NCBI GenBank assembly: GCA_963841715.1
Contig: CAWJDP010000004.1
Span: 310,001 to 374,000, forward strand
Length of the DNA: 64,000 nt
Reading direction: 5' to 3'
Origin: DASPWW01 sp963841715
GTDB lineage: Bacteria > Actinomycetota > Thermoleophilia > Solirubrobacterales > 70-9
Under the pieces are notes generated by a model. It made no database searches. It saw only the letters and a list, made by a program, of their open reading frames with translations, and was not told the origin of the DNA. A program made the translations under genes and the position numbers. Shown here one piece after another: positions 19,206 through 27,494 of this stretch. Every line of letters begins with the position of its first letter. The stretch's first letter is position 1.

Positions 19206-19435
19206 GCGTCCACGTCGGCGACCCTCGCTTCGACGAGTGGGAGGTCGTGCGCGACTTCGAGGACCGCGAGACCGCGGAGGCGTGGCGCCGGCATCTCGAT
19301 GACGCCGGGATTGAGGCGGAGCTGACATCGGACTGGCCGCTCGACCGCTTCGGCCGTGGCGACATCGCGCTCCGCGTCCCGCCGGGACGCTGGAGCGAGG
19401 CCGAGGAGCTCCTCGAAGGCTACGACTACGACTGA
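19202..19435 (+). CDS. DUF2007-like putative signal-transducing protein
   Basis: 77 residues with the pattern WEVVRDFEDRETAEAWRRHL...GIEAEL and later DIALRVPPGRWSEAEELL. This looks like the DUF2007 (putative prokaryotic signal transducing protein) fold, a short beta-alpha-beta domain often fused to or encoded beside other proteins. The GTG start overlaps the upstream stop. Confidence 0.6.
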   Translation: MSVHVGDPRFDEWEVVRDFEDRETAEAWRRHLDDAGIEAELTSDWPLDRFGRGDIALRVPPGRWSEAEELLEGYDYD

Positions 19436-19507
19436 GAAGGTGGCGCGGCGGCGCCGAGTCGTCGGGCACCCGCTTCATGCGGCCGCGGCGCAGTGCCCGG
19501 CCGCCGG

Positions 19508-19513
19508 TACAGT
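19508..19513 (+). promoter_or_regulatory. -10 hexamer TACAGT, gene at 19532
   Basis: TACAGT lies 18 nt before the GTG at 19532 and is followed by a GAGGGG ribosome-binding site 5 nt before the start. It lies downstream of a possible earlier start at 19493, so 19532 is preferred. Confidence 0.45.
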
Positions 19514-19531
19514 TGCGCCCGAGGGGCGATC

Positions 19532-20410
19532 GTGGGATTGATTCGACGACTGCGGCCGGGCGTGGCGCGAGTCGCCGTGTGCACTGCGGCGGCCGCCGCG
19601 GTGCACGCGCTGCCGCTCTCCCCGGCGCACGCCGCGCCCGCGACGCTCGCGGCGAGCTGCGCGGGGCCGCGCGAGGCGACCGCGTCGGCCGCCGGCGAGG
19701 CCCGCTTCTCGCAGACGTTCGCGCCCTCGGTCGACGGCACGGTGACGAGCGCCGAGGCCGACGTCACCAAGCCGCCCGGCTCGAGCGGCGAGTGGACGAT
19801 GTCGATCCTCGCCGACAACATCCATCCGATCCGGGCCGGCGTGCCGTCCCCGCTCGGGACTCCCTACACCGAGCTCCTGGCGACGGCGCGGATCCCCGAT
19901 TCCGAGGTGCCCGTCGGCGAGTCGACGCTGCACGGTACGTTCGCCGAACCCGCGCCGGTGCAGGCGTCCGGGAGCTTCGACCGCGAGTACGACCTGGTTG
20001 TCTCACGCCCCGGCGCAAGCGCGATCGGGGTCGGCTATCGCACCGGAAACGACTGCGCCGGGGCGATGTACGAGAGCGCCTCCCAGACGGGTCCGTTCGG
20101 CCAGTTCGCCGATCCCGAGACCGACATGGTCTACGCGGTCTTCATCTCCGACGTCACGCCGCCCCGAACGCGGATCGCCCACCGCCCGCGGCGCAGGACC
20201 CACAGGCGCCGCTTCGCCCTGCGCCTCCGCTCCAGCGAGCCCGGCTCGACCTTCGAGTGCGGCATCGACGGCGCCGCGCTCGCGCCGTGCAAGCGCCGCG
20301 CGAAGGTGAGCGTCAAGCCCGGCCGCCACCGGTTCCGCGCCCGCGCCACCGACGCGGCGGGGAATGTGGACGCCACACCGGCCAAGTTCCGCTGGAAGGT
20401 GCTCCGGTAG
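19532..20410 (+). CDS. Secreted protein with C-terminal Ig/chitobiase-like module
   Basis: About 292 residues. A signal peptide with AHA cleavage site is followed by a ~190-residue domain with a Cys pair (SCAGP, DCAG) and no recognised family. The C-terminal ~85 residues match the secreted module common in Solirubrobacterales: DVTPPRTRI, then STFECGIDG with a second Cys in APCK, then RFRARATDAAGN and a W-K-V end. It is probably a surface or exported protein. The start is the GTG with the GAGGGG site just upstream. Confidence 0.75.
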   Translation: MGLIRRLRPGVARVAVCTAAAAAVHALPLSPAHAAPATLAASCAGPREATASAAGEARFSQTFAPSVDGTVTSAEADVTKPPGSSGEWTMSILADNIHPIRAGVPSPLGTPYTELLATARIPDSEVPVGESTLHGTFAEPAPVQASGSFDREYDLVVSRPGASAIGVGYRTGNDCAGAMYESASQTGPFGQFADPETDMVYAVFISDVTPPRTRIAHRPRRRTHRRRFALRLRSSEPGSTFECGIDGAALAPCKRRAKVSVKPGRHRFRARATDAAGNVDATPAKFRWKVLR

Positions 20411-20416
20411 GGCGAG

Positions 20417-20734
20417 GTGAGGCGCGCGCCGCAGTGGGCCTACTGGTGCGCGGTTGTCGTCGCGTGGCTCGTCGCCGTGTTCTGGCTCGGCTCAATCGAC
20501 GACGGCGGGGATCTCCCGGCATTGCTGGCGCTCGGCGTCAGCGTGCTCGCCGGGTTCCTAATCGGCCGCTGGCCGCTGTTGATCGTGCCCGCGACTCTTG
20601 CGACTCTGGTGCTTGCACTCGCACGCGGCTCCTCCTGGCCGTGGGTCTTCGTCGCGCTCGTCTACATCGCCCTGGCGGACGCGGCGTTCGCCGCCGGCAT
20701 CGCGCTGCGGCGGTTGATCTCGGACGTCCGGTAG
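20417..20734 (+). CDS. Small four-helix membrane protein
   Basis: 105 residues, hydrophobic throughout, with about four helices and a short basic C-terminus (LRRLISDVR). The start is GTG six nt after the previous stop. No family was recognised. Confidence 0.6.
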   Translation: MRRAPQWAYWCAVVVAWLVAVFWLGSIDDGGDLPALLALGVSVLAGFLIGRWPLLIVPATLATLVLALARGSSWPWVFVALVYIALADAAFAAGIALRRLISDVR

Positions 20735-20737
20735 CTT
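20732..20737 (+). promoter_or_regulatory. -10 hexamer TAGCTT, PPOX gene
   Basis: TAGCTT spans the stop of the membrane protein gene and lies 8 nt before the ATG at 20746. Confidence 0.4.
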
Positions 20738-20745
20738 CGGCGCGC

Positions 20746-21405
20746 ATGGCCGAGCCGCGGTACCGCCCCACCGAGCGCACCCGAGTGCAGCGAAAGCGCG
20801 AGCGCGGCCACTACGAGCGCGCGCTCGTAGACGAGATCCTCGACGAGGCGCTGATCTGCCACGTCGGGGTCGTCCACGACGGGCTCCCGGTCGTGATCCC
20901 GACGATCCACGCCCGCCTCGGCGAACGCCTCTACCTGCATGGATCGCCGGGCAGCGCGACGCTCGGCGCGCTCGTCGAGGGCGCCGAGTGCTGTGTCACG
21001 GCGACGCTCGTCGACGGGATCGTGCTCGCGCGGGCGGCACGCAAGCACTCGCTCAACTACCGCTCAGTCGTCCTGTTCGGCACCGCGGCCGAGGTCACCG
21101 ATCCAGACGAGCGCGAGGCCGCCGTCGAGGCGATCGTCGAGCACATCGTCCCCGGCCGCGCGCGCGACGCCCGCGCGCCGACCGAGTCCGAGCTGGCGAG
21201 CACGCGGCTCGTCTCGCTCCCGCTCGAGGAGGTCTCGGCCAAGGTCCGCGAGGGCGGGCCGGCGGACTCGCCGGGCGACCTCGAGCTCGGGATATGGGCC
21301 GGCCAGATCCCGCTCGCGGTATCCCCGGGTGAGCCGCTCCCGGACGAGGATGAGCCGCCACCGGTCGAGGCGCCCGACTACGTGCGGCGGTGGCCGGCCG
21401 GCTAG
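20746..21405 (+). CDS. Pyridoxamine 5'-phosphate oxidase-family flavoprotein
   Basis: 219 residues of the PPOX split-barrel fold (Nim-like, FMN-binding). Typical segments are LICHVGVVHDGLPVVIPT near 36-53, LYLHGSPGSATL near 61 and the later NYRSVVLFGTAAEV. Members bind FMN or F420 and reduce small substrates such as nitroimidazoles, but here the substrate is unknown. The ATG is 8 nt after TAGCTT. Acidic tail EDEPPP near the C-terminus. Confidence 0.87.
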   Translation: MAEPRYRPTERTRVQRKRERGHYERALVDEILDEALICHVGVVHDGLPVVIPTIHARLGERLYLHGSPGSATLGALVEGAECCVTATLVDGIVLARAARKHSLNYRSVVLFGTAAEVTDPDEREAAVEAIVEHIVPGRARDARAPTESELASTRLVSLPLEEVSAKVREGGPADSPGDLELGIWAGQIPLAVSPGEPLPDEDEPPPVEAPDYVRRWPAG

Positions 21406-21415
21406 AGCCGATCGA

Positions 21416-21778
21416 TCAGCGCTTCGGCTGCCAGAACGCGATCTCGCCACCGGCGCGGGTCGCGACGACGCTTCGCCACCCCGCCGGCCCCTCGCGCGGG
21501 TCGAGCAGCACACGGCCCCCGACGAGGAGCGCCCGCTCCGTCGCGGCGGCGATCTCGGCGACCTCGACGTACGGCAGCCAGATCGGCCGCCGGGTGGCGC
21601 ACTCGACGATCCCGCCGCCGAGGCCGCCGCCGAGCTCGAGACCGTGGTACGTGCGCGCGCCGATCTCGATCCGCTCCGGGCGCCACCCGCAGAGCTGTTC
21701 GCAGGCCTCGCTCGCGTGCGGAAGGTCGCCCGTGTGCAGCTCGAGATGGACGACGGGATTGGTGGCTTCGGGCCTCAA
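21416..21778 (-). CDS. VOC/glyoxalase-like domain protein
   Basis: 120 residues resembling one VOC module pair: NPVVHLELHTGDLPHASE at the start, then YHGLELGGGLGGGIVEC and WLPYVEVAEI, ending in GGEIAFWQP. A metal-binding His and Glu typical of the family are plausible at the start and end. The start codon is TTG, with no clear Shine-Dalgarno site. It is convergent with the PPOX gene and divergent from the sigma factor. Confidence 0.75.
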   Translation of the reverse strand: MRPEATNPVVHLELHTGDLPHASEACEQLCGWRPERIEIGARTYHGLELGGGLGGGIVECATRRPIWLPYVEVAEIAAATERALLVGGRVLLDPREGPAGWRSVVATRAGGEIAFWQPKR

Positions 21779-21863
21779 GGGATGTGTCCTGTCCCGCCGT
21801 TGAGACCGCTCCGGGCGTGAAAACTCATCGCCGGCGCAGCGAATGCAGAGGCCAACATCCGTC

Positions 21864-21869
21864 TACCCT
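21864..21869 (+). promoter_or_regulatory. -10 hexamer TACCCT, sigX5-like gene
   Basis: TACCCT lies 8 nt before the ATG of the sigma factor gene. Confidence 0.45.
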
Positions 21870-21877
21870 GGTGGACA

Positions 21878-22990
21878 ATGGCGCCCGGATCCACAGACGT
21901 GCGCGAGCGCGAGCTCCTCGAGGCCGCGCGCGGCGGCGACGAGGACGCGTTCGCGCCACTCGTCGAGCCCTACCGGGGCGAGCTCCACGCGCACTGCTAC
22001 CGGATGCTGGGATCGGTCCACGACGCCGAGGACGCGCTCCAGGACGCGATGCTGCGCGCGTGGCGCGGGATTGGCCGCTTCGAGGGCCGAAGCTCGCTGC
22101 GCGCGTGGCTCTACCGGATCGCGACCAACACCTGCCTCGACGCGATCGGGCGGCGGCCGAAGCGCGTGCTGCCGGTGGACTACGGGCCGGCGACCGACCC
22201 TCACGACGGACCCGGCGACCCGGTGATCGAGCAGATCTGGATCGAGCCCTATCCCGACGAGACGCTGGGGCTCGAGGACGGGCTCGCGGGTCCCGAGGCG
22301 CGCTACGAACAGCGCGAGAGCGTCGAGCTCGCGTTCATCGTCGCCCTCCAGGAGCTCCCCGCGACCCAGCGCGCGGTCCTGATCCTGCGCGAGGTGCTCG
22401 GCTTCTCGGCGAACGAGACGGCCGAGGCGCTGGAGACGACGACCGCGTCGGTGAACAGCGCCCTCCAGCGCGCGCGCAAGGCCGTCGATGAGCGCCTCCC
22501 GGAGCAGAGCCAGCAGGCGACGCTGCGCGAGCTCGGCGACGAGCGCGTGCGCGAGCTCGTTCAACGCTACGCGGACGCGTGGGAACGCGATGACGTCGAC
22601 ACCGTGGTCGAGATGCTGGCCGAGGACGCGAGCTTCACGATGCCCCCGCTTCGGAGCTGGTTCGGTCCCCGCGACGAGATCGCCACGTTCCTCGCGCTGG
22701 CGCCGATGTCGGGCGACTGGCGGTGGCGCACGATCCAGGTCACCGCGAACGGCCAGCCCGCGATCGCCTATTACACGTGGGACCCCGACGAGGAGGCCTA
22801 CCTGCGCTTCGCGCTCAACGTGCTCACGTTTCGCGGCGAGAAGATCGTCGACGTGACCGCGTTTTTGACCCGGACGATGGCGGACCCGGACCGCGCCGTC
22901 ATGCTCCGGCTTCCCGAGCAGGAGGCCGACGAGATGACGACGCGGGCCGCGTTCGAGCGCTTCGGGCTCCCCGAGCGGCTCACCGACTGA
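21878..22990 (+). CDS. ECF sigma factor, SigX5/SigJ-type with SnoaL-like tail
   Basis: 370 residues. Region 2 (HCYRMLGSVHDAEDALQDAM and LRAWLYRIATNTCLDAI) and region 4 (LPATQRAVLILREVLGFSAN with ETAEALETTTASVNSALQRA) are clear. From about 215 there is a SnoaL/NTF2-like domain with YADAWERDDVDTVVEML and later DPDEEAYLRFALNVLTF. This is the layout of the SigX5 (TIGR02960) family, where the tail is thought to regulate activity. It sits beside ArsR and AHSA1 genes, suggesting a stress response. The 3' end is close to a convergent AHSA1 gene. Confidence 0.9.
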   Translation: MAPGSTDVRERELLEAARGGDEDAFAPLVEPYRGELHAHCYRMLGSVHDAEDALQDAMLRAWRGIGRFEGRSSLRAWLYRIATNTCLDAIGRRPKRVLPVDYGPATDPHDGPGDPVIEQIWIEPYPDETLGLEDGLAGPEARYEQRESVELAFIVALQELPATQRAVLILREVLGFSANETAEALETTTASVNSALQRARKAVDERLPEQSQQATLRELGDERVRELVQRYADAWERDDVDTVVEMLAEDASFTMPPLRSWFGPRDEIATFLALAPMSGDWRWRTIQVTANGQPAIAYYTWDPDEEAYLRFALNVLTFRGEKIVDVTAFLTRTMADPDRAVMLRLPEQEADEMTTRAAFERFGLPERLTD

Positions 22991-22999
22991 CGCCTCGAT

Positions 23000-23452
23000 C
23001 TAGCGGTAGATCAGGTCGCCGGGGGTGACGAGCCGGTCGCCCGTCTCGAGCAGAGTCTTGAGCCCGGAGAGGATCTGCGGCCACCCCCCGTAGATCTCGG
23101 CGTGGGCCCCGTCGCGGAGCTGGTCGTGGATCACGGTCAGCCGGCAGGTGTCGCTGTCGCCGACCGGCTCGATCTCGTACGTGACCCGCGAGGTGCCCTC
23201 GGCCCGGACGTCGTCGCTCCACAGCGCCCGGAAGCTCTGTACGAGCCGGCGCGTCGGGTCGACCTCGAGGTTCTCGCCCTCGGCGAGGTCGAGCTCGCCC
23301 TCCTTCGCCGCCAGCTCCCAATTCGAGCCCGGCGTCCACTCGGACGCGACGCGAGCGCCAAACGTGTACTGCTGGCGCAGCTCTCCGTCGGTGATCGCCT
23401 CCCAGATGCGCTCGGGAGTCGCGCGGATGTAGATCTCGTAGACCCTCTCCAT
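23000..23452 (-). CDS. AHSA1/SRPBCC-family protein
   Basis: 150 residues. The N-terminal ATPERIWEAITDGELRQQY and the ending WPQILSGLKTLLETGDRLV match the AHSA1 (START-like) fold that binds small hydrophobic ligands or acts on Hsp90-like partners. The ATG is one nt after the ArsR stop, so it is in an operon with that regulator (23454-23777). Confidence 0.85.
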   Translation of the reverse strand: MERVYEIYIRATPERIWEAITDGELRQQYTFGARVASEWTPGSNWELAAKEGELDLAEGENLEVDPTRRLVQSFRALWSDDVRAEGTSRVTYEIEPVGDSDTCRLTVIHDQLRDGAHAEIYGGWPQILSGLKTLLETGDRLVTPGDLIYR

Positions 23453-23453
23453 C

Positions 23454-23777
23454 TCATTCTCCTTCCAGTTCGTCCTTGAGCCCGGTGAGCGCGGCGGCCC
23501 AGGGCTCGGCGTACTTGCTCACCCAGCGGTCGTGGATGAGCCGGATCGGGACGGGGTTGAGGAAGTGGAGCTTCTCCCGGCCGCGTCGTCGCGTCGTCAC
23601 GAGCCCGGCCTCCTCGAGCACCCGGAGGTGCTTCATGACGCCGAATCGCGTCATCGGAAGCCGTTGCTCGAGTGCGGTCAGGGTCTGCCCGTCGGTTTCG
23701 AACAGCTCGTCGAGCAGGCCGCGTCGGGTCGGGTCGGCGAGCGCCTTGAACACCTCGTCCTCGTCCAACTTGTTCAT
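23454..23777 (-). CDS. ArsR-type winged-helix regulator
   Basis: 107 residues. LADPTRRGLLDELFETDG is the helix-1 signature, and MTRFGVMKHLRVLEEAGLV is the recognition helix; the wing is RRRGREKLHFLNP. Such repressors control the AHSA1-type gene next to them. A TATTAT hexamer lies 8 nt before the ATG, and an inverted repeat is immediately upstream. No arsenic-type Cys pair is present. Confidence 0.9.
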   Translation of the reverse strand: MNKLDEDEVFKALADPTRRGLLDELFETDGQTLTALEQRLPMTRFGVMKHLRVLEEAGLVTTRRRGREKLHFLNPVPIRLIHDRWVSKYAEPWAAALTGLKDELEGE

Positions 23778-23785
23778 CGGTCGGG

Positions 23786-23791
23786 ATAATA
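23786..23791 (-). promoter_or_regulatory. -10 hexamer TATTAT, minus-strand ArsR gene
   Basis: TATTAT is 8 nt before the ATG of the minus-strand ArsR gene, next to the 23793-23808 inverted repeat. Confidence 0.45.
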
Positions 23792-23792
23792 G

Positions 23793-23808
23793 GTGACTGT
23801 TAAGTCAC
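23793..23808. promoter_or_regulatory. Candidate ArsR operator GTGACT-N4-AGTCAC
   Basis: Perfect 6-bp arms around a 4-nt centre, just upstream of the minus-strand -10 hexamer. It shares the core TTAAGTC (23800-23806) with the site at 23886-23892 before the plus-strand ArsR gene. Confidence 0.5.
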
Positions 23809-23880
23809 GTGTCAAGAAGGTGCGTCCCCGAGTCCCATCCGTGGGGGACCCGGAAACCTCGGCGAATTCACGATCGGGGA

Positions 23881-23892
23881 TATACTTAAGTC
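23881..23892 (+). promoter_or_regulatory. TATACT -10 hexamer overlapping ACTTAAGT palindrome
   Basis: TATACT (23881-23886) is 7 nt before the ATG of the plus-strand ArsR gene, and the 8-bp palindrome ACTTAAGT (23884-23891) overlaps it. A repressor bound there would block the promoter. Confidence 0.5.
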
Positions 23893-23893
23893 G

Positions 23894-24259
23894 ATGCTTA
23901 ACCATGCGGCGGCAGCAGCCGATCCCGGCCTCGACGACGCCTTCCAGGCGCTGGCGGACCCGAGCCGGCGGGCGATGGTCGAGCGCCTGACGCGTGGCCC
24001 GGCCTCGGTCTCGGAGCTCGCCCGCCCGCTCGAGATGACGCTCTCGGGCGTCGTCCAGCACCTCGCGGTGCTCGAGGACAGCGGCCTCGTGCGCTCCGAG
24101 AAGGTCGGCCGGGTGCGGACGTGCCGGATCGAGCCGCGGGTGCTGACGACGGCCGAGCGCTGGATCGCCGAGCGCCGCGCCGAGTGGGCCCGGCGCCTCG
24201 ACCGGCTCGGCGATTATCTGGAAGAGGAAGCGGACAGACCGAGCAGGAGGAAGCGATGA
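23894..24259 (+). CDS. ArsR-type winged-helix regulator
   Basis: 121 residues. LADPSRRAMVERLTRGPASV and MTLSGVVQHLAVLEDSGLV are the helix-turn-helix core, and the wing is SEKVGRVRTCRIEP. It is a paralogue of the minus-strand ArsR gene with only part of the sequence shared. The stop overlaps the AHSA1 start (ATGA). It probably represses its own operon, including the downstream AHSA1 gene. Confidence 0.9.
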   Translation: MLNHAAAAADPGLDDAFQALADPSRRAMVERLTRGPASVSELARPLEMTLSGVVQHLAVLEDSGLVRSEKVGRVRTCRIEPRVLTTAERWIAERRAEWARRLDRLGDYLEEEADRPSRRKR

Positions 24260-24726
24260 CCGACCGCGCAGTGACCCACGCGACGTTCGCGATCTCGCGC
24301 AGCTACGACGCCGCGCCGGAGCGCGTGTTCGCGGCCTGGGCTGACCCCGAGGCGAAGCTGCGCTGGTTCGGGGCCGCCGACGAGATCGGCGAGGACTTCG
24401 AGCTCGACTTCCGCATCGGCGGGCACGAGCGCAACCGCGGCTCGGGCCCTGACGGCCACGTCTACACCTACGAGGCCGTCTACCAGGACATTGTCGAGGA
24501 CGAGCGCATCGTCTACACGTACGACATGCATCAGGAGGAGGCGCGGATTTCGGTCTCCCTCGTGACGGTAGAATTCGCCCCCGAAGGCGTCGGCGCGCGC
24601 CTGGCTTACACGGAGCAGGGCGCCTTCCTCGACGGACTCGACACTCCCGACACGCGGGAGCACGGCACGGGCTCGCTGCTCGACGCGCTCGGCGAAGAGC
24701 TCGGCCGAACACCCGCAAAGCGATGA
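24256..24726 (+). CDS. AHSA1/SRPBCC-family protein
   Basis: 156 residues, starting on the ATG that overlaps the ArsR stop. ISRSYDAAPERVFAAWADPE and KLRWFGAADE match the N-terminal part of AHSA1 proteins, and YDMHQEEARISVSLVTVEF is the central strand pair. The function is likely ligand or stress related, as in the other ArsR-AHSA1 pair. Confidence 0.86.
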   Translation: MTDRAVTHATFAISRSYDAAPERVFAAWADPEAKLRWFGAADEIGEDFELDFRIGGHERNRGSGPDGHVYTYEAVYQDIVEDERIVYTYDMHQEEARISVSLVTVEFAPEGVGARLAYTEQGAFLDGLDTPDTREHGTGSLLDALGEELGRTPAKR

Positions 24727-24793
24727 GTTAGCGACCGCCTCGCGGTCTAAGTGGTCGGCACGCGACCAACCCGACGACGAGGAGCTCGAAGCG

Positions 24794-26296
24794 ATGACCA
24801 CCGCCCAAGCACCAAGCGAGATCACGAGCAGCGATTCCCACGACGATCGCAGGCGCTGGCTGGCGCTCTACGTGCTGTGCACGGGAATGCTGATGATCGT
24901 GCTCGACGTGACGATCGTCAACGTCGCCCTGCCCTCGATCCAGACCGACCTCGGGTTCTCGCAGAGCAACCTCGCGTGGGTCGTCAACGCCTATCTGATC
25001 CCGTTCGGCGGCCTGCTGCTGCTCGCCGGACGGCTCGGCGACCTGATCGGACAACGGCGGATCTTCCTTGCCGGGCTGGTCGTGTTCATCACCGCCTCGC
25101 TGCTGTGCGCGGTGTCCCCGACCCAGGAGTTCCTGGTCGGCGCCCGCTTCCTCCAGGGCGTCGCCGGCGCGCTGACCTCGGCCGTGATCCTGGGGATGAT
25201 CGTGACGATGTTCCCCGAGCCCAGCGAGCAGCAGAAGGCGATCGGCGCGTTCACCTTCGTCGCCGTCTCCGGGGGCACGATTGGCCTGCTCGCCGGCGGC
25301 GCGCTGACCCAGGCGATCAGCTGGCATTGGATCTTCCTCATCAACGTCCCGATCGGGATCGCGACCTGGCTCGCCGCGCGGCGGCTTGTCGAGCCGAGCG
25401 AGGGCCTCGGCCTGCGCGCGGGCGCCGACATCCCCGGCGCCGTGCTTCTGACCGGCGGGCTGATGCTCGGCGTGTACACGATCCTCGAGGTCGAGAAGTA
25501 CGGCTGGGGCTCGCTGCACACGCTCGGGCTCGGCGCCGTGGCGATCGTGCTGCTGGCGGCGTTCGTGTTCCGGCAGTCGCGGATCGCGAACCCGCTGATG
25601 CCGCTGCGGCTGTTCCGCTCGCGGAACGTCAGCGGCGCGAACCTGATCCAGGCGATGCTCGTCGTCGGGATGTTCGGGATGTTCTTCCTCGGGGCGCTCT
25701 ACCTGCAGAAGATCCTCGGCTACGACGCGCTCCATGTCGGGCTCGCGTTCCTGCCGGCGACGATCTGCATGGGCGCGATGTCGTTCCGGTTCACCGGCAG
25801 GCTCAACCTTCGGTTCGGGCCGCGGGCGACGCTGATCCCCGGGATGGCGCTGATCGGCGCCGGGATGCTGCTGTTCGCGCGCACCCCGGTTGACGCCAGC
25901 TACGTCACCGACGTGATGCCGGCGATGATCCTGTTCGGGTTCGGCGCCGGGACGGCGTTCCCGTCGCTGATGACACTGGCGATGTCGGGCGCGACGCGGA
26001 GCGACTCCGGGCTCGCCTCGGGCCTCGTCAACACGAGCGTCCAGGTCGGCGGCGCGATCGGCCTCGCGGTGCTGGCGACGATCGCGACCGAGCACACCAA
26101 CGGCCTGCTCGCCGACGGCGTCTCATCGCCCTCGGCGCTCAACTCGGGCTACCACCTTGCCTATCTCGTCGGAGCGGCGCTCGTCGCGGCGGCGCTCGTG
26201 ATCGCGGTCACGGTGCTGCGCCCCGCGGCGCTGCCCGGCACCGAGGCGCACCTCGACGAGGACGCGCCCGGCGACCCGGCATACGAGGCCGGCTAG
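24794..26296 (+). CDS. DHA2-family drug:H+ antiporter (EmrB/QacA-type MFS)
   Basis: 500 residues with 14 hydrophobic helices. The start carries the DHA2 motif LDVTIVNVALPSIQTDLGFS, followed by LAGRLGDLIGQRRIFLAG; later ARFLQGVAGALTSAVILG matches the family. These pumps export drugs or lipids with proton exchange. It follows the ArsR-AHSA1 pair by 67 nt, so it may be co-regulated. A hairpin terminator follows the stop. Confidence 0.93.
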   Translation: MTTAQAPSEITSSDSHDDRRRWLALYVLCTGMLMIVLDVTIVNVALPSIQTDLGFSQSNLAWVVNAYLIPFGGLLLLAGRLGDLIGQRRIFLAGLVVFITASLLCAVSPTQEFLVGARFLQGVAGALTSAVILGMIVTMFPEPSEQQKAIGAFTFVAVSGGTIGLLAGGALTQAISWHWIFLINVPIGIATWLAARRLVEPSEGLGLRAGADIPGAVLLTGGLMLGVYTILEVEKYGWGSLHTLGLGAVAIVLLAAFVFRQSRIANPLMPLRLFRSRNVSGANLIQAMLVVGMFGMFFLGALYLQKILGYDALHVGLAFLPATICMGAMSFRFTGRLNLRFGPRATLIPGMALIGAGMLLFARTPVDASYVTDVMPAMILFGFGAGTAFPSLMTLAMSGATRSDSGLASGLVNTSVQVGGAIGLAVLATIATEHTNGLLADGVSSPSALNSGYHLAYLVGAALVAAALVIAVTVLRPAALPGTEAHLDEDAPGDPAYEAG

Positions 26297-26311
26297 CCCG
26301 ACCCCGACATC

Positions 26312-26339
26312 ACCGAGGCGGCCCGGAGGCCGCCTCGGT
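26312..26339. terminator. Bidirectional stem-loop between convergent genes
   Basis: An 11-bp perfect stem (26312-26322 with 26329-26339) with a 6-nt loop separates the DHA2 gene from the convergent gene at 26365. There is no clear U tract. Confidence 0.6.
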
Positions 26340-26364
26340 ACGTCGAGATCGTTCTACCGCTTGC

Positions 26365-26910
26365 CTAGAAGGCGAGCAGGGCGAAGCCACCACCGTCGGT
26401 GATCTTCACATCGAACTCGCCGTCGGCGATCTTGCTCGCGGTCACGGGTACGCCCGCGCTGTTGAGCGGCGAGACAACGGCGCTGCCGCTGTCGCTGCCG
26501 GCAAACTTGACGTTGTAGTCATTCAGGCCGGCCCGCCTGATCTGGACCGCATCGCCCGCCGTGCTCGAGCAGTTGAAACCGCCAACGCTCGTGTACGTCG
26601 CGCTCATGGCCGGATTGGTGACGATCACGAGCGAGTCCTTGATCGCACCGGGCTTGCAGAAGCCCTGGTAGCCGGTTGCGTCGACGCCGCCGAGCTTCGC
26701 GGCGTCGGGCGCGGTGGCATCGTCCGCGAACTTCGGCGTAGTCACCGCGCCGTCGGCGATCTTCTTCGTCTTCACGGCGTTGTTCTTGATGTTCTTCGTC
26801 TTGACGCTGTTCTTCTTCAGCGCATAGGCGCTGCCGCCAAGCGCCACAAACAGCGCCAGCACCGCGACGATCATCGCCGGGCTGGGTCGAAACTTCCTCA
26901 GCTTGGACAT
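26365..26910 (-). CDS. Secreted protein with VKTK-type N-terminal repeats
   Basis: 181 residues. The signal or anchor sequence AMIVAVLALFVALGGSAYA is followed by three short repeats of the form (N)SVKTKNIKN/AVKTKKIADG/AVTTPKFADD. The rest is Gly/Ser/Thr-rich with a Cys pair (FCKPG, NCSST). This architecture recurs in secreted proteins of Solirubrobacterales, but its role is unknown. The ATG has an AGGAGCGAC site upstream. Confidence 0.75.
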   Translation of the reverse strand: MSKLRKFRPSPAMIVAVLALFVALGGSAYALKKNSVKTKNIKNNAVKTKKIADGAVTTPKFADDATAPDAAKLGGVDATGYQGFCKPGAIKDSLVIVTNPAMSATYTSVGGFNCSSTAGDAVQIRRAGLNDYNVKFAGSDSGSAVVSPLNSAGVPVTASKIADGEFDVKITDGGGFALLAF

Positions 26911-27047
26911 TCAGTCGCTCCTCTGAGTCGATCGGCGAGGCTCGGTTCACGCCTCGCACATGGCGTCACCCTACTCGTCCCGACGCACCGATTTCCACCG
27001 CGGTTTGCATCGCGCTACAGTGACCCCAGCGTCCAAGGAGGGACGGT

Positions 27048-27473
27048 TTGGGGAGGAGCGTCACGGCGATAACGGTCTGCGCGCTGGCGGCCTGCGCGCT
27101 CACAGCGTCGATCTCGAACGGTGCCGCCAAGCACGCGATCAAGGGCGAGCTGACGCTGAAGGTCGGAGAGGCCGACTTCGGCCTCGCCGAGGTCTCGGGA
27201 AAGATCAAGACGAAGAAGATCTGCGCGGACCTGCGGGCGATCCGCGTCAAGCTCTTGGATCCTCCCCCCGGGTACCGCCAGCTCGGGGCCATCTACGGCA
27301 CGCAGACAAAGGATTACGGCGACGTCGTCAACGTCCCCACGGAGCCGGGCACCTACAGCTTCCAGGCGAGCGCCAAGAAGACCAGGGTCGCGCGCGGGCT
27401 GAAGCGCGCGAAGTGCGCGAAGCTGAAAAGCCCGGTGGTCGACGTCCCGGTCGCTCCGCAGACCGAGTTCTAG
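27048..27473 (+). CDS. Secreted hypothetical protein
   Basis: 141 residues starting on TTG, with AAGGAGGG 10 nt upstream. A short hydrophobic signal (AITVCALAACALTASI) is followed by a beta-rich domain with KICADLRAI, KDYGDVVNVPTEPGTYSF and an ending VDVPVAP. It is not recognised. Two Cys residues (ICAD and AKCAK) could form a disulfide. Confidence 0.65.
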   Translation: MGRSVTAITVCALAACALTASISNGAAKHAIKGELTLKVGEADFGLAEVSGKIKTKKICADLRAIRVKLLDPPPGYRQLGAIYGTQTKDYGDVVNVPTEPGTYSFQASAKKTRVARGLKRAKCAKLKSPVVDVPVAPQTEF

Positions 27474-27494
27474 AGGCGGGACTGGGAGGAAGGG

